The notes under the pieces: model-generated
The model's database searches: none
What the model was told of the DNA's origin: nothing
The model's input: only the letters and a program-made list of their open reading frames with translations
Assembly (NCBI GenBank): GCA_051294375.1
Contig: CM119264.1
Span: forward strand, 30,135,693-30,199,692
DNA: 64,000 bases
Source of the DNA: Paraspadella gotoi
Lineage: Eukaryota > Chaetognatha
Direction of reading: 5' to 3'
Position numbers and translations under genes: made by a program
Shown: positions 24,492-37,714 of the stretch, piece by piece
How the letters are laid out: every line of letters starts with the position of its first letter
Numbering within the stretch: position 1 is the first letter of the stretch

Positions 24492-26484
24492 CAAAACAAA
24501 AAAGTAAAATTAACTTTTTTCTCCAATCGGTTTTTTTTTCTTGCGAAGAAACGAAAGACTAATTTTCCTTCAACCAAAACTAAAAATTTAGGAAAAACCA
24601 AAAAAAGAAAGAAAATAAAAGGAAAAAGTAAAAAAAAAAGAAAAAAAGGAAAAAAAAGAAAGAAAAAGGAAAAAAATTTAAAAAAGAACAAAAAGCAAAA
24701 GGAAAAAAAGGGAAAAAAAATGAAAAAAAGAAAAAAAAAGGAAAAAAAGGAAAAAAAGGGGAAGTCCTTCCTTCGCTCGATTATCCTTCATAATTCAACG
24801 ATGTTCATTTTTCACCTCAACTTTTTTNNNNNNNNNNNNNNNNNNNNNNNNNNNNNNNNNNNNNNNNNNNNNNNNNNNNNNNNNNNNNNNNNNNNNNNNN
24901 NNNNNNNNNNNNNNNNNNNNNNNNNNNNNNNNNNNNNNNNNNNNNNNNNNNNNNNNNNNNNNNNNNNNNNNNNNNNNNNNNNNNNNNNNNNNNNNNNNNN
25001 NNNNNNNNNNNNNNNNNNNNNNNNNNNNNNNNNNNNNNNNNNNNNNNNNNNNNNNNNNNNNNNNNNNNNNNNNNNNNNNNNNNNNNNNNNNNNNNNNNNN
25101 NNNNNNNNNNNNNNNNNNNNNNNNNNNNNNNNNNNNNNNNNNNNNNNNNNNNNNNNNNNNNNNNNNNNNNNNNNNNNNNNNNNNNNNNNNNNNNNNNNNN
25201 NNNNNNNNNNNNNNNNNNNNNNNNNNNNNNNNNNNNNNNNNNNNNNNNNNNNNNNNNNNNNNNNNNNNNNNNNNNNNNNNNNNNNNNNNNNNNNNNNNNN
25301 NNNNNNNNNNNNNNNNNNNNNNNNNNNNNNNNNNNNNNNNNNNNNNNNNNNNNNNNNNNNNNNNNNNNNNNNNNNNNNNNNNNNNNNNNNNNNNNNNNNN
25401 NNNNNNNNNNNNNNNNNNNNNNNNNNNNNNNNNNNNNNNNNNNNNNNNNNNNNNNNNNNNNNNNNNNNNNNNNNNNNNNNNNNNNNNNNNNNNNNNNNNN
25501 NNNNNNNNNNNNNNNNNNTCATGAATGGATTATTTTTATATTATTTTTATATTTTTATATTAGTAGCATCAATTTCATATGCATAATTTACGAAGGTTTA
25601 AAAAATATTTCATATGTAGTACTCTAGCGCTTCGAGGTTTTTTTATTGAGGTTGAATGACCAAAAGACCGAAAGATCCAACGCTGATCAGTAACGACTTC
25701 AGGCGCTGAGTNNNNNNNNNNNNNNNNNNNNNNNNNNNNNNNNNNNNNNNNNNNNNNNNNNNNNNNNNNNNNNNNNNNNNNNNNNNNNNNNNNNNNNNNN
25801 NNNNNNNNNNNNNNNNNNNNNNNNNNNNNNNNNNNNNNNNNNNNNNNNNNNNNNNNNNNNNNNNNNNNNNNNNNNNNNNNNNNNNNNNNNNNNNNNNNNN
25901 NNNNNNNNNNNNNNNNNNNNNNNNNNNNATAAAACTGGTGGTCATAGGAATATCATATCATATTAAGTGTGATAATATTTAAAATTTTAAATGAATGAAA
26001 TGAAAAAAAANNNNNNNNNNNNNNNNNNNNNNNNNNNNNNNNNNNNNNNNNNNNNNNNNNNNNNNNNNNNNNNNNNNNNNNNNNNNNNNNNNNNNNNNNN
26101 NNNNNNNNNNNNNNNNNNNNNNNNNNNNNNNNNNNNNNNNNNNNNNNNNNNNNNNNNNNNNNNNNNNNNNNNNNNNNNNNNNNNNNNNNNNNNNNNNNNN
26201 NNNNNNNNNNNNNNNNNNNNNNNNNNNNNNNNNNNNNNNNNNNNNNNNNNNNNNNNNNNNNNNNNNNNNNNNNNNNNNNNNNNNNNNNNNNNNNNNNNNN
26301 NNNNNNNNNNNGTCAAAGACCATCTCGGACCAAAGAAAACAAGGCGTCTCAGTTGGAAACTGTCGTCGTCGTCGTCGTCGTCGCTTTAAATTCACCCAAA
26401 AAACAGGAAGAAACCAATTTTGCGAAAACAAGAGGAAACTGTTGACATAATTCGGGAAAGAAATTCTTAAAAAAGGATTAAATA

Positions 26485-26770
26485 AAGAAAGGAGAAGAAA
26501 AGGAAAAAGGAAAAGAAGGAATGAAAAAAAGGAAAGGAAAGAAGAATAGAAGAGAAGAGAAGAGAAGAAAGGACAGGAAAGGAAAAGAAAGGAAAAGAGA
26601 AGAGATGAGAGGAGAGGAAAGGAAAGGAAAGGAATGAAAAGGAAAGGAAAGGAAAGGAAAGGAAAGAAATGAAAAGGAAAGGAAAAGAAAGGAAAAGAGA
26701 AGAGATGAGACGAGATGAGAGAAAAGGAAAGGAATGAAAATGAAAGGAAAAGAAAATAAAAGAATAGACA
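26485..26770. repeat. GGAAA-rich purine tract
   Basis: Irregular AAAGGAAAGG units directly beside MITE-like copy 2. Confidence 0.85.
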
Positions 26771-26790
26771 AGAACGGTAATTCAAATGTG

Positions 26791-27098
26791 TTGCGCCGCA
26801 GTGACGGCCTTATCACGTGTGTTTCTCGTGACATGACATGACATTACATGACATGACGATGTGACATGATATGATTATATGATTACCATAACTTTCTTAA
26901 CCCGTGTGTCTATGTCTGTTATTTCCTGAAGGCGGAGCTAGCAGTCACTTAGATTTGAGGTTTTTTCTGTCCTAACAAATGAGAAACCAATTATATGCAA
27001 GTTATGAGCATTTTTAACGACCGACAGACATACCGACCGACCGACAGACCGACCGAAAAGTGACTTATAGAGTTGCTCCGCAAATCCTCGCGGCGCAA
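26791..27098 (-). mobile_element. MITE-like element with TTGCGCC termini, copy 2
   Basis: Begins TTGCGCCGCAGTGA and ends CTCGCGGCGCAA; inverted termini share TTGCGCCGC. Inverted relative to copy 1, with the same landmarks in reverse: ATGACATGACAT run, AGGCGGAGCTAGCAGTCACT, GACCGACAGAC tract and GTGACTTATAGAGTTGCTCC. Confidence 0.6.
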
Positions 27099-27654
27099 CT
27101 AAAAATATAAAAAAAGCGCAACAATTTTTTTTTTCAACCTAGTACAAACCTTTTACTCATAATTAGATTCGACGCTAACAAAGGGAGAAAAATGAGATTT
27201 GCTTAATTTGTTGATTTTTTGAATAAACAATTTTATCAAATTATAAAAAAGACTAAGAGATGTAAGCAGGGAATGAAGGAACGAGATTGGTAATTAGGAA
27301 TGAATTAATTAGGAATGACTTAATTTTATTATAGATGACTAACAGCAACAACGGAGAAAGTGAATAATATATTAAAAAGTGTATTGTGAAATCGAAAATC
27401 ATTCATTCTGTAAATAAGCTATCTTGACTTTGGTTAAGCTATGGTGGGTTAAAGTCGCCACCCATAATTTTAATTGTAATAATAATTATAATTAAACCGC
27501 AAAACGAAACTAAATCGGATAAATAAACATGTGAATGGTAAATAGCAAATAGATTAGGTAATTTGATGGGAGGGCAAAATCTTTGAGAAAATGAAGACTT
27601 GAATTAATGAGATTAAAAAGAGACTGGGTTTGGCTTAAAGAAAGAATTTGGGTG
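27099..27654. other. AT-rich DNA, no gene seen
   Basis: CTTGACTTTGGTTAAGCTATG followed by GGTGGGTTAAAG at 27424-27456 resembles the flank of the 41-base minisatellite (10105-10135), a dispersed repeat piece. Nothing else stands out. Confidence 0.5.
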
Positions 27655-27819
27655 GAGTGAGAGAGAGAGAGAGGGAGAGAGAGAGAAAGGGAAGGAGAGA
27701 GAGAGGCAGGGATTGGAGAGAGACAGAGAAGAGAGAGGGAGAGATGGAAAGAAGGAAGAGAGAGGAGATAGAAGAGAGAGAGAGCAAGGGAGGAGGGAGG
27801 AGGAGAGAGTAGAGGAAGA

Positions 27820-27866
<47 letters not shown>

Positions 27867-27868
27867 AT
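27655..27868. repeat. GA microsatellite, interrupted
   Basis: Ends in about 50 bases of pure GA before GAAGGATAACG. Confidence 0.9.
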
Positions 27869-28029
27869 AACGACTTCATCAGCAAGAGAAAAGATCCGCC
27901 CATCGCATCCAATCGGGATTCGGTTACAGTACGAATCGGTTAAATCGGTTAAATCTTGCCCAACGAAAAACGAGAGTAAAGTTTAATGGAGGAAATTGAT
28001 TGACTGTTTGATTAGCGGATTGGATTGAC

Positions 28030-28280
28030 TGGTTGATTGGGAGTTTCACTGCATGAGAATTGACAATTAAAAGTTTTACTGTTAAATTGACTGATAAATT
28101 GACTGATGAATTAATTTATAGATCGAGAGAATTGACTGATAATTTAACTTATGAATTAACTGACAGATTAAATGAGTGAATTGTCTGATAAATTGACTCA
28201 TGAATTAACTGACAGATTAGCTTATTTATTGAGTGAATTGACTGATAAATTGACTGATGAATTATCTGATAGATTGCTTG
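28030..28280 (+). repeat. Degenerate TGACTGATAAATT minisatellite
   Basis: 13-20-base repeats such as AATTGACTGATAAATTGACT and GAATTAACTGACAGATTA, about a dozen units. Confidence 0.6.
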
Positions 28281-28380
28281 GCGAATGAAAATTCGCGTCA
28301 AACTTCTGATTACAGCTCGATGCGGTTTTAACGATTTTCGATGAAAAGTTCTTCCAAAAAAAAATTACTAAACATAAAAA

Positions 28381-28895
28381 AAAACAACAACAACAACAAC
28401 AACAACGACCACAACGAGATTTACTGTTCCGCTGAGGATAAGAAATGGATGAAGACAACGGCAGAAGTAATAAGCAAAGAGGAGGACGACAACAACGACG
28501 ACAACGACGCCGCAGCCAACCCAGTCACCAGTCGCCTCCCCTTTTCCTTCAAACTTTCTTTAAATTCCCTTTAAACAACATTCTAGTTGCAGACTCTCAA
28601 AGTTGTCTCACCTACCATCTAAGGCAGATTCGAGAGTGAGGTTGGATGGCAACGACGACAACAACAACCACGACTACAATGATGATGACGACGACGACAA
28701 CGACGACGATTGCAACGACGACAACGACGACAACCAGCGAAAAACAAACGTTAGACTGTCACAAAGAGTCGAACTGTAATCAACGAGAAATCCAGAGATT
28801 ACACTGACTGCATTGTGCACTGACTGCATTGTGCATTGATTGCATCTTTTAATACGCTCAGAATTCGACACTTGGTTCCGACGCTACCCTTGATA

Positions 28896-28930
<35 letters not shown>

Positions 28931-28932
28931 CA
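28381..28932. repeat. AAC and GAC trinucleotide runs in a short interval
   Basis: AAC at 28381-28412, mixed GAC/AAC at 28480-28515 and 28650-28740, GAC at 28898-28932. TGACTGCATTGTGCA is duplicated at 28803-28835. Confidence 0.8.
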
Positions 28933-29254
28933 TGTCGCCCCAATTTTCGGCGCGTCATTCCTCCAACAAAACGCTCCGAACGGAATTGTTCAGTAATGGC
29001 ACGAAGATGGCACCGAAACCGGCGTCAAAAACGAGGCCAAATCGGCGTCAAAATCGAAACCGGCGATGAAAAAATCGGTGTCGAAATAAGAATGAGATGA
29101 ACATTAATCGCAAACCTTCACCTTAAAATATGTTCTTGCTGAAACTTACTTTTTATTCTTAAACCGTGAACCGCCTCAGCAGCCATGGAACGGGTCCTGG
29201 GCTTGGAGCTCTGCTTGATGGTTTTGCACGCCCTCACGCTTCCCACAGTGTAGG

Positions 29255-29500
29255 TACCGGGTTGGGAGTGAACCCGGTAAGTAGTTGTCAAGATTTGATG
29301 GCCTTACTCAACGAACCACGGGGTCTCGACTGAAGTTGTCAAGCTTATAGACGGGGTGAACTTAGGCAATGACCCACTAGGGCCACTACAAATCCTAAAT
29401 AATTTAAATAAAACTATGTTCACCCCGTTATTAACCTCTGGCTCATTAAGTAATGCAGTCAACTCATTAATAAGTACCCGGTTCACTCCTATCCCAGAAT
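29255..29500. mobile_element. Palindromic MITE-like element
   Basis: Outer inverted ends GGGAGTGAACCCGGTAAG (29264-29282) and the reverse complement of TACCCGGTTCACTCC (29475-29489), with inner inverted arms ACGGGGTGAAC (29351-29361) and GTTCACCCCGT (29419-29429) around an AT-rich centre. Length about 240 bases; no coding sequence. Confidence 0.5.
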
Positions 29501-30215
29501 TTTCCCTTCGGCCGTAAGGCGCTTAAACCGAGCAGCTAATCTTTTAGATTCCAATTCCCAGACTCCTTCCTAAGCTGATAGAGATGGTTCAGTCCGCTTT
29601 GCGTCTCATCCACGCTACCCTTTATTTTTCAAAGCGAATGATTAACCCGGATCTGATCGACCTGCAACGCCACCTTCCTTTCCGCCGGAAAATCGAATCC
29701 TCGTTGCTCATTTGTTTCAGACCCAAAAATCCCCTGGTTGGGAGCGTTGTCTCTTTCACCCATTTCTTGGCCGTCTTTTCCGAAAGCGCCTAATTTCAAT
29801 TCAAATTAATAATTAATTTTATCTTTTAGATTTAAAAAAAAATTAAATTAAGGGTTAGGGATAGGGATTAGAGATAGGGATAGGGATTAGGATATGGATT
29901 AAGGTTAGCTATTAGGCTAGGTAATAAATTATGGTTTGAGATTGGATGAAGTATTTAAAATTAAGTTCAGTGATTAAGAATAGAAATGGGGGTCTTTCGG
30001 AAAACAGTGCCCATTTTTTTTCCTTCCTCCTTGCCCCTCCTCCTCATCCTCCTCCTCCTCTTCCTCCTCCTCCTCCTCGTCCCCATTCTTCTCAAGCGAC
30101 GCCATCGAAGATTGAGTGGCTCAGACGATAAGAATGCGTCGTCGGGGAGCGCCGCTTTTGAGGGGGGCGGCGTCATGGAGCGCCGCTTTGGGGGAAAAGA
30201 GCCGAAAGCGATGCC

Positions 30216-30240
30216 NNNNNNNNNNNNNNNNNNNNNNNNN
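30216..30240. other. 25-base assembly gap
   Basis: Standard-length gap just outside the left palindrome arm. Confidence 0.98.
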
Positions 30241-30784
30241 GCTTAGAGAGGCCAGTCCGTTCGATTCTTAATTTGGTTGTTACTTCAACGATTATTTCAT
30301 TGGTCTTTGCGAAAATCCGTTTAAATACTATGTATATCTTTGAATCGATGAGCTGCAGTTTTATAACAACACGGTTAAGTTTACAACAGGTGCCGAGATC
30401 CGGTCTCTCTTCTCTCCTCTCTCCCTAGACGAGCCGGATTGACAGATTTGAGAAATACTGCTTAATGTTGACTTTTGTTTTACACGGGACAAAGACAGGA
30501 GAAAGGAGAGGAAAGATAGAAAAGAGAAAGACAGAAAGACAAGACTATTTTTCTCTCCCTTTGGGCTCCATTGTTCTCCACAGTCATCGTTTGAGTCGCG
30601 AGACGAAGAAAAAGTAGATTATATTAAAGAATTATAAAAATATTTTTTTTTTAAAGAAAAGTGAAAGAGAATTAAAGTAGAAAATAGAAATTTTTTATCT
30701 CTATTTCGCCTCCATTAGAACTTCGACTTTTCTTTCAAATGGGTTCATATTCTTTTTATTTTTTATTTATTGGTTAAGACTGTG

Positions 30785-31269
30785 GAAGTAAAATTACGAT
30801 GAACGAGAGACGACGATGATGAAAATGACGAAAGGGGACGACGACACGACGACGACGACGATGCACGTTACGAGAGCGAACGACGACGAATAGACGATTG
30901 AAGACACGACGACGGACGACGACGACGACGGACGACGACGACGACGAAGACGACGAACGACGATGACGACGACGACGAACGACGAACTTGCCGACGAAGG
31001 CGACGACCGATACGATGTTGCGATGGACGACGACGAGAGCGTTAACGATGATCGACGAACGACGCACAGAAGACGACGACGAACGACAGAACGACGAAGA
31101 CGACGACGAACGATGCGACGAGATCGACGACGACGACGACCCGAACGAGATTCGAGACGAGAGACGCACGACGACGACGACGAACGACGAACGACGAAGA
31201 CAGAAGAGGCGACGACGACGACCGACGAGAACGAAGACGACGAACGACGACGACGACGACGAACGACGA

Positions 31270-31301
<32 letters not shown>

Positions 31302-31318
31302 ACGTAACGAGATTCGTC
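30785..31318. repeat. Long GAC/GAA trinucleotide tract, left palindrome arm
   Basis: About 530 bases of ACG units with GAACGACGAAC variants; the mirrored tract in the right arm (40618-40735) is only about 120 bases. Frames up to 131 codons in several phases are repeat translation. Confidence 0.9.
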
Positions 31319-33029
31319 AAAGGACGATTATCTTTCTCGAGTCAACGGATTTTTTTAGCGGTTCGTAAAATTCGCTGACTGCAATGAGTTTTCCAAAATA
31401 ATTTAATTTAAATATTCGTATTAAATTATATCCATCGTAACTAAGCGAACGTTCCGGGATGGAGGACGTGATTCAGATAATTCAATATAGTTTATATATT
31501 TCGAATACATACCCATTGTGTATGAATTGAAATAATTAATTGTTGTCGTTATGGAGTCTTTTTTTCATTCAACATCTGGCATCGACGGTTTTTCATCTCC
31601 GCGTCTTTTGTTTTGCGGCGATTATCTAATTCCAGTTGTATAGATTTTTAAGCTGTCGCAAACATCTCTGATTTCTAATCACGTTGTTATTTCTTTGTTC
31701 ATGGTGCTGAAATATTGGGTGTAGACTAGTAATTATTCACTAGTCTCACAGGCCATCTGTAGTCTCATATAAGTTTTCAGTCAGCGCAGAATGTTGCATG
31801 CGTGTCGAATTAGACGATGTAATGCCGATTTATATTATAGCTTGAGACTAGCGGGTGCAAGTTCTAGGTGTGTATACAAAGCCTAAAACTTCTTTCTTAC
31901 AAATCAAAACTCTTCCTTTGGATTAGACTACATTGGCATGGTTTGTCGTACAGCAGAGATCAATATAAGAGCTTACACCAAGAACGGAAATCTATATACT
32001 TTAACTCGCGGGTGGGCAAGCTTGGGACGTTCGATATAATGGACAAATATCAGAATTATAGGAAACATATTCTTTGAAATCCAAACTCTCATTATGGACT
32101 AGGACCGAAAAAGGGAGATAATTGACAAGGTACTTACGTGGGAAGTTGTAGACGATTTCAAAACACGGCAGTCTGTGACAAGTAAGTAGTTCTTGCACTT
32201 TTTAAGTAGAAGACTTTGCTTAGAGAGTGAACTGCTAACATTGATTTCATATTATCTCATTTGTCTAACGACAGGATAGGAGGCCTCTTGCAGAAACACA
32301 CAGCAGAAAGCCTTGGTCAGACGTTATGCCGACGGCGACAAAGTATAACTCTTCTAATCACTGTCTCTACATAAAATGATGCATCTCTAAATACTACATT
32401 TATACGATGTATATGGTCTAGACTATACTAATCATTATCGCATTACACCGATATTAGAACAGTAACATTGCCCTTATGTAATTCCAGCTATTGCAAGCAT
32501 AAGTCGATCATAGGTCTGAACGTGCAAACGATAAAAGTACAGACAATAATGTACAGAGATATTGCCTCAGCCCCATCTCTATTAATAGTGATGGTTAATT
32601 TTATCTCGGTCAGTATCTTTGTTACCCGCGATTCGTGTCTCGTGAATATATCAATTTAGAGGATAGGTGGGTGTTCCGTCTCTATACCAATGGGAAGCAT
32701 TTGAAGAGAAAATGCAAAGTTAGATAACGGGAACGGAACGCTCTACGACCGAGAAAGACTGCTGAATCTTATCATCGCGGAGGGCTTTTGAAGGAATGTA
32801 ATGTATTTTTCGTTCTAGATAATCTAACATTAATTATCCTCTATTTTTTAATTTTTTTTTTAACTTCGTTAATACTTATATGTTTAAAATATTGTAAACG
32901 TGCGTGAAGAAGTAGATTAAACGTGTAAAAGTCAGTTATAGATAAAACTAACTTGACAATTAACTCCTATTAGACTTATAAATACGCTGAAGTTTCCCTC
33001 TTGTAGCGATTTCGAATTAAAAAATTCAT

Positions 33030-33545
33030 CTTTTGCATATTAACCTTCGTCGTCGTTCTTTGTCCTATTTGATTTTGCCCTGAGTTTTCAGAGAAGACTG
33101 AGATCGGCTGCGGCGGCAGGGGCTGCGGGGAGGGACGCAGGGGCGACAGGAGCTGCGCCGGGGCGGCGGCCGTGCGGCGGCCAGTGCGGCAGCGGAATCC
33201 GGGAAAAGTATTCATCCGCGATGAATTGAGTTTAGATAATAATCAGAATCGACATCAAAATTGATTTTTTCCCTTTTGAGTTAAAGAGAATGGTTTTTTC
33301 CTTATTAACGACGATGACGACAGACGAAGACGACGACGACGAGAAGAAGAACCCGTCCAACGAAGAGAACCGCCGGAAACGAAGGGGACATAAAGAAGCC
33401 GTTTCTGGTTCCACTCGAAGACGCTCTGATTAAATCATCTTTGTTTTCCGCTTTTGTTTTTAGTTTGTTTTTTGTCATCGTAGATGTCGCTGCGATGGGA
33501 GGAGGAAGAGGAGGAAGAGGAGGAGGGAGTGAGGGGCGTCGTATT
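33030..33545 (-). pseudogene. Indel-broken inverted copy of the 38.65-39.16 kb exon
   Basis: Reading the minus strand from 33545 downward gives the same order as the exon at 38647-39158: CTC-rich leader, ATCGCAGCGACATCTACGATG, serine-coding TCG run, the segment ending near the GGATGAATACTTTTCC motif, an Ala/Pro GC-rich tract and a CGACGACGAAGG/TTAATATG region where the donor has changed. Reading frames shift several times relative to the right-arm copy, and nearly all differences are single-base insertions or deletions. It is either a pseudogenised duplicate or the same locus sequenced noisily. Confidence 0.4.
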
Positions 33546-34373
33546 GGCATCTTCTAATGATTTTTTTTCTTTAAGGAAGAAATGAGAGAAGTCGTGTTAA
33601 AGACGAACGGAGGAGAGATGGAATCGGTTACAGATGCATATCTGATCAGAAGGGGTTGGAGTTTTACAGTTGGCGAGTGGAGAGATGATCGTGGACGGGG
33701 GAAAAGGATCTGCAGATGGAAGATGGGCAAGATGGCAGACTGGCAAGGTTGCAGTCAGGAAAGCGAAGTACCGTCTAGCGAGTCGAGACAAAAGGGAACT
33801 ACAAAGGCGGTTGGGCGTTGTTTTTTTTTGTGTTTTTTTTTTTTGTTTGTTGTGTTGTTTTTTTTTTAGCTGATGTCAAGTCGGGGAACTTCTGTCGAAA
33901 AACGAAATTAAATTCATGTTAAACTCAGTTTAACTGTTATTTTTTAAAACATGTTTAGTAAACGGAAAAGTCGTTACGAGCAAGGATTTTCATTGATTGA
34001 TGTGATTGATTGTTTGATTGATTGATTGTTGATTGATTGATATGATTGATTGATTGAATTGATTGATTGTTCGGATATGATTAGAGTTGATTGAGTTGGT
34101 TGATTGAGTGAATGTTTGATTGGATTTCATTAGTGAATTATGGATAATCGATTTTTTTTTTCTTTTTAATACCAGGGAGTTCTATTTGTTAGGAAAATAT
34201 TCGTGTAATCGAAAGAAAGTTTTTATCATAAATGGATATCATAAGTCATATCATAATCAATCATCATCATCATGCTTAATCATAATCATGCATCACATCA
34301 TGCTTAATCATAAATCATATCATTCATCCAACAATACCAGCATGTTGTCGTCAGTTTAATTTTTTCACTTTTA

Positions 34374-34564
34374 TAGCCGCGAGTTTTGTTAAGACAGAAA
34401 AACTCAAATCTAAGTGAATGCTAGCCACGCGTTCAGGAATTTGATGCAGTGGCGTGGTATAAAGTAATATGACATATAACCTTTGTTAAACATAAAATTT
34501 CCTATTCATGTAGTTCATGTGACTCAAGGAATATAGAACGTGAAAGAAAGTACACTTCGGCCAA
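34374..34564 (+). mobile_element. Deleted MITE-like copy 3 (left palindrome arm)
   Basis: Shares GCCGCGAG, GTTAAGACAGAAAAACTCAA, the TCTAAGTGAATGCTAGC segment and the CGGCCAACACATTGG end with the longer copies but lacks the TCGG tract. It lies in the palindrome and is mirrored at 37489-37684. Confidence 0.45.
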
Positions 34565-35450
34565 CACATTGGGGTTGGGACCCATCTTGTTTTTCTTTTT
34601 TTTTTCCCTTCGAACTGTGCTTCAGTAATTCTGCGGTGCATCGGAACGTTAGGGCTTGCCTTTGCTTTGCTTTCTTTTCTTTTCTTTCTCTTGTAGTCTT
34701 TCTTTTCTTTTCTTTTCTTTTCTTTTCATGTTTTCTTTCTTTGTTCTTTTCTTTTCTTTCTTTTCTTTTCCTTTTCCTCTCACCGTTCATTTCTCCTGAC
34801 CGTGAAGGGTCTACTCGGGAACGCATCATTCTTGTTCACAATTCTCTTCTCTCTCTTTCTCTCTCTCGTCTCTCTCTCCTCTCTTCTTTCTCTCTCTCTC
34901 GTCTCTCTTTTTCGTCTCTCTCTTCTCTTCTCTCTCTTCTCTCTCTCTGTCGACGTCTCAATATATGCTCTATCTCTACTTAAACTTCCTGTCGGACTTT
35001 GTGTTAAGACAGTTTCATTTCTGCTTAATCATAAAGTCCAACGCTCCTCTCGCCCTCTTCTCCTCTTTCTTCTTTCCTTTCTGTCCCATATAGCTTTGGT
35101 CTGTTCCTCGAAATTCTTCATTATGCATTTGTTCTTTCTTCTCGAATAGTTTTCGTTTCTGGGTGAACCAACTCTGAAACTTTGTGATGATGACTCGTTG
35201 TCAAGAGAATATTGCATTCTCTTCTCTGTTCTCTCTTCTCAGTCTCTCTCTCTCTTCTCTTTTTCTCTCATCTCTCTCTCTCTCTTAAACTGTTTTTGCG
35301 TTACTCGTGTTTTGTCTCTCTCTCTCGAATACTGAATTTCTTTCTGGTTAGCAACTCTGAAATACTTGTGGCATGCGACTCGCTATACTGAGATAAGGCG
35401 TAGTAAAATTCCTAAGTTTAACTTTAATTAAAATGTCTAAAAGTGAGCGA

Positions 35451-36659
35451 CGAACAACATTATATTTATGAACATTTATGTATAAAAAGAATTTATAGAT
35501 AATTTAACAATTTACGCGTAGGCCCCATATTTATGACTAGTACTCAGAACCAATAATGTTTAAAATTCTCAAAAGAGTTTTTTCGAAGATTTTTTTGCGA
35601 GATTTGGATCGTCATAAAATAGTTGATAAAAGAAATATATCTTGTTTTTGAAACATTCCTTTCATTTAAGTGGGTAACAAATTTGAAAAGGCTATTTTTT
35701 AAGACTGGAAATTTAACTTTTTATATATTAAGTGGTTTTTAATTTTTAACACTACATTATGAAAGAGAATTTTTAAAAATGATTATATTTTCTTGTATCA
35801 CTTTTGACGAGGAATTCAAGATCTGCAATCAAAATTAAATAAAAGCGCTATTTTGAAATGTTAGGATAGTTTACTGATATATAGAGGTATAAGGCTACTG
35901 CGAAAATTAATAAACATAAAATTTATTTTTTTAACAATTAATGTTCACTGATGGTATGGGTTGTTCATAAATTGACTTTAGAATTTTATTGTATGTTTAA
36001 CTTTCGACTACGCCTTACTGAGGGATATTGCGAGCTTCTTTCTCTTCTCTCTCCCGTCAGTCTCTCTCTCTCATCTCTCTCTTCCTCTCACTCTCTCTCT
36101 CCTTTTATTAATTTATTAATGTCATATCCAACTCGATTGGCAAAAGAAGTCGCTTACAGAGTTCAATATTCGCATAAGATGACGAGATCACGCTTTTTTG
36201 CGCACGTCGGCGCCGGGCCGCCGGGCGCCGCGCTTCACCTTTTCCAACACCAGCGAGGCTTCTTTCTCAGACTCTCTGCATCTTACGGACGGGGAATTTG
36301 TGATCTCAATCTCATCGTGAATTTTTTGAACTTTCGATGCTTTAACAGACAGTTGATCGATACTAATTTCACGTATTAATCTTTTCTCAGCGCTCTCTCC
36401 GGCCTCTCTTCTCTCTTCATCGTCTCTCCTCTCATCTGCTCTTTGCATCTCTCGTCTTTCTCTCGTCTTCTCTCTCTCTTCTTTCTCCTCTATTCTGCCT
36501 GCGTCCGTTCCTCTCTGCTCTCTCTCCCTGTCTCGTCGTCTCTCTCTCTCTGCGCTCTACCTCTCTCATGCTCGGTCAGTCGTCTTCATCTGCTCTCTTC
36601 TCTCTCTCTCCCGTAGTCGTTTCTTCTCTATGCTTCCTCCAGGTATTCCGCTCATGCGT
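35451..36659. other. Spacer at the centre of the giant palindrome
   Basis: About 1.2 kb. The first 600 bases are AT-rich and unique; then comes a second, direct copy of the arm motif ACTACGCCTTACTGAG (36008), CT-rich tracts, and a GC-rich hairpin-prone stretch at 36203-36233 (GGCGCC on both sides of GGGCCGCCG). Open frames of 142 codons (plus) and 86 codons (minus, hydrophilic, with a possible GTAAGA donor near 36290) exist. Neither is convincing as a gene. Confidence 0.5.
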
Positions 36660-36811
36660 GCGGGATGGCAATAATTAAAGTTAAACTTAGGAATTTTACT
36701 ACGCCTTATTCCTCAGTATAGAGTCGTCATGCCACAAAGTATCAGAGTTGGTTAACCCAGAAAGAAATTAGTATTCCGAGAGAGAGAGAACAAACACAGT
36801 AACGAAAACAG

Positions 36812-36925
<114 letters not shown>

Positions 36926-37488
36926 CAATATTCTCTTGAAAGAGTCATCATGCGACAAAGTTTCAGAGTTGGTTCACCCAGAAACGAATAACTATTTCGA
37001 GAGAGAAAGAACNNNNNNNNNNNNNNNNNNNNNNNNNNNNNNNNNNNNNNNNNNNNNNNNNNNNNNNNNNNNNNNNNNNNNNNNNNNNNNNNNNNNNNNN
37101 NNNNNNNNNNNNNNNNNNNNNNNNNNNNNNNNNNNNNNNNNNNNNNNNNNNNNNNNNNNNNNNNNNNNNNNNNNNNNNNNNNNNNNNNNNNNNNNNNNNN
37201 NNNNNNNNNNNNNNNNNNNNNNNNNNNNNNNNNNNNNNNNNNNNNNNNNNNNNNNNNNNNNNNNNNNNNNNNNNNNNNNNNNNNNNNNNNNNNNNNNNNN
37301 NNNNNNNNNNNNNNNNNNNNNNNNNNNNNNNNNNNNNNNNNNNNNNNNNNNNNNNNNNNNNNNNNNNNNNNNNNNNNNNNNNNNNNNNNNNAAAGAAAGC
37401 AAAGCTAACTTCCGATGCACCGCAGGAATACTGAATGCACAGTCGAAGGGAAAAAAAAAAGAAAAACAAGATGGGTCCACCCAATGTG

Positions 37489-37684
37489 TTGCGCCGAAGT
37501 GACTTTCTTTTCACGTCTATTTCCCTGTGATCACATGACTACATGAATAGGAAATTTATGTTTAACAAACGTGTTTATATTGTATTTGTATTTATGACAC
37601 GCACTGCATCGAAATTTCCTGAAGGCGGTGCTAGCAGTCACTTAGATTTGAGGTTTTTTTTCTGTCTTAACAAACTCGCGGCAA
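37489..37684 (-). mobile_element. Deleted MITE-like copy 4 (right palindrome arm)
   Basis: Mirror of copy 3: starts TTGCGCCGAAGTGAC and ends CTCGCGGCAA, again without the TCGG tract. Confidence 0.45.
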
Positions 37685-37714
37685 AAGTAAAAAATAAACT
37701 GACGACGACGATGT

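Larger units (their letters stand above)
23607..26311. other. Cluster of five assembly gaps
   Basis: Runs of N at 23607-23631, 23858-24049, 24828-25518, 25712-25928 and 26011-26311. The unique islands between them are AT- and A-rich (24290-24827, 25519-25711, 25929-26010) with no supported gene. Confidence 0.98.
30400..35450 (+). repeat. Left arm of a giant imperfect palindrome
   Basis: Matched in reverse complement by 36660-41165. Anchors from outside in: 30405-30480 with 41090-41165; 30690-30770 with 40770-40870; 31320-31380 with 40550-40610; 31570-31630 with about 40350-40400; 32500-32640 with 39470-39600; 32970-33600 with 38610-39240; 33780-34020 with 38199-38430; 34374-34564 with 37489-37684; 35130-35220 with 36915-37012; 35290-35445 with 36665-36830. 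Most differences are one-base indels plus changes in microsatellite length. Similarity ends outside at the GA/CT tracts near 30400 and 41165. The arm includes long GAC and TTGA repeats. Confidence 0.8.

Noticed and set aside
24720-26785. Long open frames across N runs
   Set aside because: The openness comes from undefined bases read as X; nothing on either side supports a gene.
29584-29793. 69-codon frame MVQSALRLIHATLYFSKRMI onward
   Set aside because: The composition is plausible, but it is short, lacks splice signals, and its end overlaps a dispersed repeat also present at 5798-5885.
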